45,246 nt of DNA, from assembly GCA_023410025.1 (NCBI GenBank), contig JAEYQM010000037.1:1-45246 (forward strand), read 5' to 3'. The notes beneath the pieces are model-generated. The model was not told the origin of the DNA. It searched no databases and saw only the letters and a list, made by a program, of their open reading frames with translations. The position numbers and the translations under genes are program-made. The stretch comes from Bacillota bacterium (lineage in GTDB: Bacteria; Bacillota_I; Bacilli_A; ML615J-28; CAG-698). The stretch's first letter is position 1. The number at the start of each line of letters is the position of its first letter. Of this stretch, positions 34,053-41,498 are shown piece by piece.

Positions 34053-35015
34053 ATGAAAAATATCTATTTATTTACGGGAAACGAAGAACTAATTATCAAA
34101 AATAAAATTGAAAATACAATTAAAAATATTGATGCAAGTTCTATGAACATTTCCTCATATAATCTTGAAGAAGTAAATATTGCAACGGTTATTGAAGATG
34201 CGATGACTCCACCTTTTTTATCACCATCAAAAATAATTATCTTAAAAAGACCTATATTTTTATCTTCATCAAAAACAGAAATTAATCATAATGTAAATTT
34301 GTTTAGTAATTACTTAAATAATCCTTGTGAAACAACATTTCTATTAATTGATGCAACTGGCATTAAATTAGATGAAAAAAAAGACTATGTAAAGAAATTA
34401 ATAAAAGTATGTGAGGTTAGTGAAACCAAGGATTTAAGCCCAATAGAGGCTGAAGGCTGGCTTAAAAGACAACTTTCGATAGAAGGTATAGAAATTAGAG
34501 ATGACGCAATAAAGGCTTTTTTTTCAAGAACTGGTAGAAACTTGCTTAATTGTAAGAAGGAAGCCGAAAAGTTAACTCTATATGTGAAACCAAGAAATGT
34601 TGCAACAATTAAAGATGTTAATGATGTTGTTACTAAAGAAATTGAACAAGATGCGTTTGCTTTAACAAATGCGATTATAGATAAAAATAATAGTCAAGTA
34701 ATTAGTATTTATCATCAATTACTTGAAAGTGGTAAAGATGTAATGCAATTAATTGGTTTAATATCTAAAAGTTTTATTGATATATTAGTAGTTGGAAAAC
34801 TAGTTAATAGAGGTATGAAACAAGCTGATATTACTAATGTTTTAGGAATGTCTAGTGGCAGAGTATTTCATCTTATGAAAAATGCTAAAAACTTTAGTGA
34901 AGAAGATGTATCTGATTATATCATAAGACTTGCTGAATTGGATGCAAAAATAAAATCGGGAAGAATTGATCCACAATCAGGAATGGAATTATTCTTGTTT
35001 GGATTGAAAGTATAA
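34053..35015 (+). CDS. holA: DNA polymerase III subunit delta
   Basis: The delta subunit opens the sliding clamp during loading. The 320 residues match HolA throughout: YLFTGNEELIIKNKIE at the start, ECLEVSETKDLSP-like central strand, LNCKKEAEKL, and the helical C-domain starting DAFALTNAIID. It lies between comEC and rpsT as in B. subtilis (yqeN). Confidence 0.93.
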   Translation: MKNIYLFTGNEELIIKNKIENTIKNIDASSMNISSYNLEEVNIATVIEDAMTPPFLSPSKIIILKRPIFLSSSKTEINHNVNLFSNYLNNPCETTFLLIDATGIKLDEKKDYVKKLIKVCEVSETKDLSPIEAEGWLKRQLSIEGIEIRDDAIKAFFSRTGRNLLNCKKEAEKLTLYVKPRNVATIKDVNDVVTKEIEQDAFALTNAIIDKNNSQVISIYHQLLESGKDVMQLIGLISKSFIDILVVGKLVNRGMKQADITNVLGMSSGRVFHLMKNAKNFSEEDVSDYIIRLAELDAKIKSGRIDPQSGMELFLFGLKV

Positions 35016-35017
35016 AA

Positions 35018-35040
35018 AAAAATATCCTTCGGGATATTTT
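35018..35040. terminator. Bidirectional terminator between holA and rpsT
   Basis: AAAAATATCC, TTCG, GGATATTTTT: a 10-bp stem capped by a TTCG tetraloop between two convergent genes. Confidence 0.88.
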
Positions 35041-35306
35041 TATGCTTTTAGCGTATTTACAAGTTTTGTTAAACGTGATTTATGTCTAGCAGCGTTGTTT
35101 TTATGTAAAATGCCTTTTGTAATTGCTTTATCTAATTTCTTGCAAGCGAATGCTAAAGCAGTTTCAGCAGCAACTAAATCTTTATTAGTTACAGCCAATT
35201 CAACATTTCTAGTTGCAGTTCTTAAAGATGATTTAAAACTAGCATTTTGTAATTTTTTCTTATCGTTAGTTAAATTACGTTTTATTTGTTGCTTAATGTT
35301 AGCCAT
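35040..35306 (-). CDS. rpsT: 30S ribosomal protein S20
   Basis: An 88-residue S20, an early 16S rRNA-binding protein: MANIKQQIKRNLTNDKKKL, a Lys/Ala-rich helical body and HKNNAARHKSRL. The ATG at 35306, eight bases after GGAGGT, is chosen over an upstream in-frame start. Orientation opposite to holA matches the Bacillus arrangement. Confidence 0.97.
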   Translation of the reverse strand: MANIKQQIKRNLTNDKKKLQNASFKSSLRTATRNVELAVTNKDLVAAETALAFACKKLDKAITKGILHKNNAARHKSRLTKLVNTLKA

Positions 35307-35424
35307 GAAATTTACCTCCATATTTACTCAATCTATTTTATCAAATTTTATCTGAAAAATCAAGAATTATTTTTTTTATTTTATAAAATGAGCATAAATG
35401 GTAAAAATAAAAAAGGGTGATAAA

Positions 35425-36459
35425 ATGGATTTAAGTAAATATAACATTCGGACTGATTTGGTCAAAGAAATATTAGAACATAATGGAATAGTTCCTGAAA
35501 ATAGTTTTAATATAGAAGAAGAGTACAATAACATAAAAATTACTAAAACAATTATTGACGAAAATCTTTCAAAACAGTTAGAAAGAAAAGAAGGAATTTA
35601 TTATTTAATTGATATAACTAATGTTGATATTCATGATCATGATGATAATAAGCATATTGAGAATGCAGTTACTAAGGTATTGAAAGATATATTAGGTCAT
35701 GAAAATATTACAATAAATTCGAAAGGTTTAGTTGTTGGTTTAGGAAATGATAAAGTAACTCCCGATTCACTAGGTCCCTTAGTTATTAATGATGTAATAG
35801 TTACTAGACATATGTTTGTATTAGATGAAGACATAAGTGAGGGTATTAGTAATGTTAGTGCCATTGCCCCAGGGGTTATGGGGAATACAGGAATTGAAAC
35901 TAGTGATGTAATTCAGGCAATAGCTAAAAAAATAGATATAGATTATATAATAGTAGTCGATAGTTTAGCATCTTCAAGTATTTCAAGAGTAAATAAAAGT
36001 ATTCAAATAACAAATACTGGTATTAGTCCAGGTTCAGGAATTGGAAATCGTCGTAAGGAATTAAGTAAGGATGTTTTAGGAATTCCAGTAATTGCTATTG
36101 GGGTTCCAACCGTAGTTGATGCCGTAACTATAACTTCAAATACTATTGATTACATTTTAAAATATTTTTCAAAAAAAATTATTGATGGTGAAAAACCAAG
36201 TGATAAAATCGTCTTTAGTGAAAAAATTGATTTCGAAAAATTAGATTATCCAAGTGATGAAGCAACAAAAATGCTACTAGGAGAATTTGGAAGTTTAACA
36301 AACGAAGAAAGAGTAAACTTAATAAGTACCATATTAAGTCCTAATGGATTAAATATGATGGTTACTCCAAAAGAAATAGATGTTGATATTGAAGATTTAG
36401 CAAGTTTAATAAGTGGAGCAATCGACAGAAGTTTGCATACTATTGTTGGAGAAGAATAA
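35425..36459 (+). CDS. gpr: Germination protease GPR
   Basis: GPR degrades small acid-soluble spore proteins when spores germinate. The 344 residues begin MDLSKYNIRTDLVKEILEHN, equivalent to the propeptide and processing region of Bacillus GPR (DLSQYSVRTDLA). They continue with VVGLGNDKVTPDSLGPLV, VSAIAPGVMGNTGIET, IIVVDSLASSSISR and the PGSGIGNRRKEL block. The ATG at 35425 has AAAGGGTGATAAA; the propeptide is shorter than the Bacillus one. Position after rpsT is conserved. GPR implies SASP-coated spore DNA, so it is strong evidence for endospore formation. No clear sigma-G promoter was found. Confidence 0.95.
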   Translation: MDLSKYNIRTDLVKEILEHNGIVPENSFNIEEEYNNIKITKTIIDENLSKQLERKEGIYYLIDITNVDIHDHDDNKHIENAVTKVLKDILGHENITINSKGLVVGLGNDKVTPDSLGPLVINDVIVTRHMFVLDEDISEGISNVSAIAPGVMGNTGIETSDVIQAIAKKIDIDYIIVVDSLASSSISRVNKSIQITNTGISPGSGIGNRRKELSKDVLGIPVIAIGVPTVVDAVTITSNTIDYILKYFSKKIIDGEKPSDKIVFSEKIDFEKLDYPSDEATKMLLGEFGSLTNEERVNLISTILSPNGLNMMVTPKEIDVDIEDLASLISGAIDRSLHTIVGEE

Positions 36460-36477
36460 AATTAAGTGGTGGTATAT

Positions 36478-36693
36478 TTGATTGTTTTTATTGCTATTAT
36501 TGCATTTGGTTATTCTTTTATTCAATCAATATCAATATTTGCAAATATTGATTATTCACCACTTTTAAAATTATATATTAATAGCGCATCTATTAACGAG
36601 AATTTTATTTCTTTATTAATGGATATATTTATTAGATTTGTTTTCTTTGTTGATATAAATGATTTAAGTACAATTTTAAGGATGTATATATGA
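36478..36693 (+). CDS. Small hydrophobic protein after gpr
   Basis: An unrecognised protein of about 71 residues, starting at TTG 36478 about six bases after AGTGGTGG (or GTG 36466). It has two hydrophobic segments, an N-terminal helix (2-20) and one near 45-60, around a polar stretch. The end overlaps the next ATG. It lies where spoIIP stands in Bacillus but has no amidase motif. Small size makes the call less certain. Confidence 0.55.
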   Translation: MIVFIAIIAFGYSFIQSISIFANIDYSPLLKLYINSASINENFISLLMDIFIRFVFFVDINDLSTILRMYI

Positions 36694-36935
36694 AAAAAAT
36701 AATTATATTTTTTATATTAGTATTTGTCATCGTTGTAGGAATGAGTATTGATAATCCTAATTTAAGTGAAGCTGATTTGATTAAAGATCAAATTGAACAA
36801 TTTGAAAAAGGAAACAATAATTATTATTCACCCACTAGTCCTGATATTTCTAATAGAATAGCAAAAACGGGTTCAAGCGTAATAAATAAAGTATTTGATA
36901 CTTGTTTTGATTTAATAAATAAGATTGTAAACTAG
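36690..36935 (+). CDS. Small exported or anchored protein after gpr
   Basis: An 81-residue unrecognised protein: an N-terminal signal or anchor helix (MKKIIIFFILVFVIVVGM), then a polar, Asn/Ser-rich region and an amphipathic C-terminus. AAGGATG precedes the ATG, which overlaps the previous stop. Its stop codon lies in the terminator loop. Likely cotranscribed with gpr, so possibly a spore protein; YqxA, found near this place in Bacillus, is a remote alternative. Confidence 0.65.
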   Translation: MKKIIIFFILVFVIVVGMSIDNPNLSEADLIKDQIEQFEKGNNNYYSPTSPDISNRIAKTGSSVINKVFDTCFDLINKIVN

Positions 36936-36953
36936 TGTTTACAATCTTTTTTT
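36921..36953 (+). terminator. Terminator of the gpr operon
   Basis: A 12-bp perfect stem (36921-36932 with 36937-36948), TAGT loop holding the stop codon, T run. Confidence 0.93.
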
Positions 36954-37015
36954 ATTGTAATATTGCTTTTATTTTTTAATTAAATATAGTATAATAATAA
37001 CAGTGGTGAATTAAT

Positions 37016-38149
37016 ATGAAAATTGGAATAATTGGTGGCGGTGCGGCAGGATTATTTGCGGCGATTGCGATAAAAAGAAAATTATCTAGTGTTGAGGTTA
37101 CTATCCTAGAAAGACAGAGTAAAATTGGTAAGAAGATTTTATCAACTGGAAATGGAAAATGTAATATTTCTAATCTTAATGCAAGTTATAAAAATTATAA
37201 TAATCCTTTAGTTGACTATGCACTTTCTGAATTTGATTCAAAGAAATGTATGGATTATTTTTTGGAATTAGGCTTAATGACTAAAAGTGATGAAGAGGGT
37301 AGATGTTATCCCTATAGTGAAAAAGCTACAAGTGTTGTAGATGTATTAGTTAATAATGTTGAAAAACTGGGAATAAAAGTAGTTACTGATTTTGAAGTAG
37401 TTCATATTAAAAATTTGGTAAATTTCTATGTGTATTCAAAAACATATGGTTTATTACATTTTGACTATCTAGTAGTAGCAACTGGTGGGAAAAGTGGAAT
37501 CAATTTTAATAATGATAGTTACCGTTTCTTAAAAGATTTAGGACATACTATTACAGAGCTTAAACCAGTACTTGTGCCAATTATGACAAAAGAGAATAAT
37601 AAATCACTTTCTGGAATTAGAGTTAAGGCAAACGTAAGATTATTAAGGGATAATAAATTAGTTTTCCAAACTAGTGGAGAAGTTTTATTTAAAGATGATG
37701 GCCTTAGTGGAATTTCAATACTTGAAGTTTCAAGGCACTCTCTACCAGGGGACAAGATAAGTTTAGATCTAGTAAGTGATATAAATGAAGATGTATTAAA
37801 GACATTTTTAAGTGATGAAGAGAAATTATTTGGTTTAGTTCCAAAGATGGTAGCTTTAGAAATTATTAAGAGGGGAAAAGATTATTTAAAAACAGTTAGA
37901 GATTTCTCATTTACAGTGAAAGAGTCATATGGATTTGATAATGCTCAAGTGACTAAAGGTGGAGTGAGCATGTATGAAGTAAATCCAATTACTTATGAAT
38001 CAACAATAATTCCTAGACTATACTTAATAGGAGAAGTATTAGATGTTGATGGTGATTGTGGAGGATATAACTTACAATTTGCATGGTCTAGTGCATATAT
38101 GGCAGCAAAAGATATAATAAAAAACGTGGAGGAAAAAAATGGCAACTAA
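37016..38149 (+). CDS. BaiN/YhiN-type FAD-dependent oxidoreductase
   Basis: A 377-residue HI0933-family flavoprotein: FAD-binding GIIGGGAAGLFAAIAI at the N-terminus, KIGKKILSTGNGKCNISN, the VATGGKSG region and the C-terminal LIGEVLDVDGDCGGYNLQFAWSSAY. The family includes bile-acid reductase BaiN and uncharacterised housekeeping members; substrate cannot be told from sequence. A TATAAT at 36990-36995 is its probable -10. The end overlaps pgsA. Confidence 0.93.
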   Translation: MKIGIIGGGAAGLFAAIAIKRKLSSVEVTILERQSKIGKKILSTGNGKCNISNLNASYKNYNNPLVDYALSEFDSKKCMDYFLELGLMTKSDEEGRCYPYSEKATSVVDVLVNNVEKLGIKVVTDFEVVHIKNLVNFYVYSKTYGLLHFDYLVVATGGKSGINFNNDSYRFLKDLGHTITELKPVLVPIMTKENNKSLSGIRVKANVRLLRDNKLVFQTSGEVLFKDDGLSGISILEVSRHSLPGDKISLDLVSDINEDVLKTFLSDEEKLFGLVPKMVALEIIKRGKDYLKTVRDFSFTVKESYGFDNAQVTKGGVSMYEVNPITYESTIIPRLYLIGEVLDVDGDCGGYNLQFAWSSAYMAAKDIIKNVEEKNGN

Positions 38150-38726
38150 GCAAAAAATGAATTTACCTAATAGACTAACTTTGATGAGAGTTCTATTGAT
38201 TCCGATAATTGTGATTATTCCTTTAATCAAATCATTAAACACAGAGTTTTTTTGGGGTGTTAATTACTCAGATTTTATAGTTTTAGTCATATTTTGTATT
38301 GCATCATTTACAGATTTTCTTGATGGACATATTGCAAGAAAATATAATTTAGTAACTGATTTTGGGAAATTTATGGACCCACTTGCAGATAAGTTATTAG
38401 TATTTGCAGCATTCATTATCTTAATTGAAATGGGAAGAATTGATGGTTGGATTGTAACTGTAATTGTTGCAAGAGAATTTATGGTTACAGGAATTAGGGT
38501 TCTTGCAGCTAGTAATAATGTTGTTATTGCTGCTAGTAAATTAGGTAAAGCTAAAACAATATCACAAATGGTAACAATTATTATTTTATTACTTAATAAT
38601 TATCCGTTTGAATTCATTAACTTACCTGTTGGAACAATTATCATGTATATAGCGGCATTATTAACAGTTGTATCTGGAGTCGATTATTTAATAAAAAATA
38701 AAGATGTTATTTTGAAATCAAAATAG
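38139..38726 (+). CDS. pgsA: CDP-diacylglycerol-glycerol-3-phosphate 3-phosphatidyltransferase
   Basis: PgsA makes phosphatidylglycerophosphate, the first step to phosphatidylglycerol. The 195 residues have the CDP-alcohol transferase motif D-G-x2-A-R-x8-G-x3-D-x3-D, seen from DGHIARKYN to FMDPLADK, and several membrane helices. It precedes recA directly; the cinA gene usual between them in Bacillus is missing. Confidence 0.95.
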   Translation: MATKQKMNLPNRLTLMRVLLIPIIVIIPLIKSLNTEFFWGVNYSDFIVLVIFCIASFTDFLDGHIARKYNLVTDFGKFMDPLADKLLVFAAFIILIEMGRIDGWIVTVIVAREFMVTGIRVLAASNNVVIAASKLGKAKTISQMVTIIILLLNNYPFEFINLPVGTIIMYIAALLTVVSGVDYLIKNKDVILKSK

Positions 38727-38735
38727 GAGAAATAT

Positions 38736-39725
38736 ATGGATGATACAAAGAAGAAGAGTTTGGATGAAGCCTTTAAACAGATAGAAAAAATGTATGGTAA
38801 AGGCTCCATAATGAAACTTGGAGAAAAAGTATACGATAAAATGGAAGTAATTCCAACTGGATCAATTTCTTTAGATATAGCACTTGGTGTAGGCGGATAT
38901 CCAAAAGGAAGAATTATTGAAATCTATGGACCGGAAAGTAGTGGTAAAACAACTTTCTCATTACATGCTATTGCTGAGGCACAAAAGGCTGGAGGATATG
39001 CAGCTTTTATCGATGCTGAACATGCTTTAGATCCTAGATACGCAAAAAAATTAGGTGTTGATGTTGAGAACTTAGTATTATCTCAACCTGACACAGGAGA
39101 ACAAGCACTTGAAATTGTTGAACATTTAGTTAGAAGTAATGCTATTGATATTATCGTTGTTGACTCAGTTGCTGCCTTGGTTCCTAAGGTAGAAATTGAT
39201 GGTGATATGGGTGATGCCCATGTCGGTTTACAAGCTCGTTTAATGAGTCAAGCCATGAGAAAATTAAGTGGAATTATTAGCAAAACCAACACGGTGGTAA
39301 TTTTTATTAACCAAATTCGTGAAAAGGTTGGGGTAATGTTTGGTAGTCCTGAAACAACATCTGGAGGTAGAGCTTTAAAGTTCTACTCGACAATCCGTTT
39401 GGATATTAGAAAAGTAGAAAATATTAAACAAGGTGAAGCAACAATTGGAAGTCTTACAAGGGTAAAAGTTGTGAAGAATAAAGTTGCTCCTCCATTCAAA
39501 CAAATTGAAGTTGATTTAATTTATGGCAAAGGAATATCTCATGAAGGTGAACTATTAGACTTAGCCGTAGAAAAAGAAATAATTAAAAAGAGTGGATCTT
39601 GGTTTAGTTATAGTGATGAACGTATTGGTCAAGGTCGTGAAAATGTTAAACAGTATCTTGCGGATAATATTAATTTCGCAAAAGAAATTGAAGAAAAAGT
39701 TAGAGAAAGTTTAAATAAGGAATAA
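38736..39725 (+). CDS. recA: Recombinase RecA
   Basis: RecA drives homologous recombination and SOS induction, and with ComEA/ComEC would integrate DNA taken up. The 329 residues include Walker A GPESSGKTTF (about 68-77), the DAEHALDPRYAKKLGV block, loop L2 with GVMFGSPETTSGGRAL, and a short C-terminus with few acidic residues. No LexA-type box is evident in the ten bases before it; it is cotranscribed with pgsA. Confidence 0.98.
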   Translation: MDDTKKKSLDEAFKQIEKMYGKGSIMKLGEKVYDKMEVIPTGSISLDIALGVGGYPKGRIIEIYGPESSGKTTFSLHAIAEAQKAGGYAAFIDAEHALDPRYAKKLGVDVENLVLSQPDTGEQALEIVEHLVRSNAIDIIVVDSVAALVPKVEIDGDMGDAHVGLQARLMSQAMRKLSGIISKTNTVVIFINQIREKVGVMFGSPETTSGGRALKFYSTIRLDIRKVENIKQGEATIGSLTRVKVVKNKVAPPFKQIEVDLIYGKGISHEGELLDLAVEKEIIKKSGSWFSYSDERIGQGRENVKQYLADNINFAKEIEEKVRESLNKE

Positions 39726-39727
39726 TT

Positions 39728-39750
39728 AGGCAGTTTATCTGCCTTTTTTC
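39728..39750 (+). terminator. Terminator after recA
   Basis: A short AGGCAG/CTGCCT stem (39728-39733 with 39739-39744) with a TTTAT loop and a T run. Confidence 0.8.
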
Positions 39751-39771
39751 TTTTTATATAAAATAAAACGT

Positions 39772-39800
39772 TTGACTATAAAGTTAATTTATAGTATAAT
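39772..39800 (+). promoter_or_regulatory. Sigma-A promoter of rny
   Basis: TTGACT (39772-39777), 17 bases, TATAAT (39795-39800); leader of about 50 bases to the ATG. Confidence 0.8.
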
Positions 39801-39857
39801 TAGAATGTAGACAAATATTGAAATGTGATTTTACAAAAATACATTTGGAGGTAAGAA

Positions 39858-41444
39858 ATGCAAGCATTAACCTATTTAGCAGGTAGTGTTCTTGTAGAAG
39901 TAGTAGTCTACTTCTTTGCTTCCATATTGCTACTTGGCTTAGGCAGCCTCTTAGGTTATTTTTTAGTTAATAATAAGTTAAAACATGCTGGAAAAACAGC
40001 AAGTAAAATAATTGAAGATGCACAAAAGAATGCTGAAGATTATCGTAAGGCTTCTTTGTTAGATACTAAGCAAGAAATATATCGTTTAAAACAAGAATCT
40101 GAAAAGGACATCAAGGAAAGAAAAAAAGAAGTCCAGGAACTAGAGAATAAGATTTCCCAAAGAGAAGTACGTTTGGATAATCGTAGTGCAAATTTGGATA
40201 AGCGTGAAGAAACACTTAACCAAAAGGAACGAAAAATTGATGAACGAAAGTTAGAAATTGAAAAACAATATAGCAAAGTGGAAGATTTAATTCAAGAACA
40301 AGAACGAAAATTGATTGAAATTTCGGGCATGAATGTTGAAAAAGCCCGTGAAATTATTTTAAGTCGTGTTGAAGATGACATGACTATGGAAATAGCATCA
40401 TATATTAAAGATGAAGAAGAAAAAGCAAAGAGTGAAGTAAAGCGTCGAGCACAAAGTCTACTAGCTAACGCAATACAACAATATGCTAATGAAACTGTAA
40501 ATGAGAAAACGGTATCGGTTGTATCTTTACCGAATGATGAAATGAAAGGCCGTATTATTGGTCGTGAAGGAAGAAACATTAGAGCAATTGAAGCAGCAAC
40601 AGGTGTTGATATCATAATTGATGATACTCCTGAAGCAGTTGTTTTATCTTGCTTTGATCCTGTTCGCCGCGAAATTGCGCGTCGTACTATGGAAGCATTA
40701 GTGTCTGATGGTAGAATTCAACCACCACGCATTGAAGAATTAGTTGGTAAATTTAAGAAAGAATTAGATAATGAAATTAAAGAAGCAGGCGAAAAGGCTG
40801 TATACGAAACTGGTATTGGGAAGATTCATCCAGAAATGGTTAAACTTATTGGCCGTTTAAAATACCGTACAAGTTATGGTCAAAATGTGCTTGCTCACTC
40901 ACTTGAAGTTGCATACTTAACAGGTAAACTTGCGGCTGAAATTGGTGAAAATGAAATTGTTGCAAGACGTGCAGGTTTATTACATGACATTGGTAAAGCT
41001 GTTGACCACGAAATGGAAGGAAGCCATGTTGATATTGGTTTAGAATTAGCTAACCGTTATCGTGAACGCTTTGAAGTAATTGACGCTATTGGATCACATC
41101 ATGGTGATCATGAAGCCCAAACTATTATTGCTCATTTAGTTGCAGCAGCAGATACTTTATCAGCAGCTAGACCAGGAGCAAGAAGTGAATCATTAGATAA
41201 TTATTTAAAACGATTGACCCAACTTGAAGAAATTTGTAATGAATTTAAGGGCGTTGACAAATCGTATGCATTACAAGCTGGACGTGAAATCAGAGTTTTA
41301 GTTAAACCTGAAGAAATTGATGATGTTCAAGCTTATAAGTTAGCACGCGATATGCGCCAAAAAATTGAAAATAACGTTAACTATCCAGGAACAATAAAGG
41401 TAGTAGTTATTCGCGAGACAAGAGTACAAGAAGTTGCAAAGTAA
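39858..41444 (+). CDS. rny: Ribonuclease Y
   Basis: RNase Y is the membrane-bound endoribonuclease that starts mRNA decay. The 528 residues show an N-terminal membrane helix (about 10-35), a long coiled coil (40-210), a KH domain (about 215-280: GRIIGREGRNIRAIE) and an HD domain with H376-D377 in LLHDIGKAVDHE. TGGAGGTAAG precedes the ATG. recA-rny adjacency is typical of Bacilli. Confidence 0.97.
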   Translation: MQALTYLAGSVLVEVVVYFFASILLLGLGSLLGYFLVNNKLKHAGKTASKIIEDAQKNAEDYRKASLLDTKQEIYRLKQESEKDIKERKKEVQELENKISQREVRLDNRSANLDKREETLNQKERKIDERKLEIEKQYSKVEDLIQEQERKLIEISGMNVEKAREIILSRVEDDMTMEIASYIKDEEEKAKSEVKRRAQSLLANAIQQYANETVNEKTVSVVSLPNDEMKGRIIGREGRNIRAIEAATGVDIIIDDTPEAVVLSCFDPVRREIARRTMEALVSDGRIQPPRIEELVGKFKKELDNEIKEAGEKAVYETGIGKIHPEMVKLIGRLKYRTSYGQNVLAHSLEVAYLTGKLAAEIGENEIVARRAGLLHDIGKAVDHEMEGSHVDIGLELANRYRERFEVIDAIGSHHGDHEAQTIIAHLVAAADTLSAARPGARSESLDNYLKRLTQLEEICNEFKGVDKSYALQAGREIRVLVKPEEIDDVQAYKLARDMRQKIENNVNYPGTIKVVVIRETRVQEVAK

Positions 41445-41448
41445 TCTA

Positions 41449-41480
41449 AAGAGGGGAGTTTCTCCCCTTTTATTTTTTTT
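41449..41480 (+). terminator. Terminator of rny
   Basis: AAGAGGGGAG/CTCCCCTTTT stem (41449-41458 with 41462-41471) with a TTT loop and T-rich tail. Confidence 0.9.
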
Positions 41481-41498
41481 AGAAAAGGAGATGTAATA

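Noticed and set aside
35322..35424. Sigma-G promoter for gpr
   Set aside because: A CATAAAT-like element occurs at 35393 but no -35 lies at the right distance.
40292..40615. Minus-strand ORF of 107 codons inside rny, and similar long antisense frames elsewhere
   Set aside because: They are antisense shadows of well-conserved genes and lack ribosome sites.
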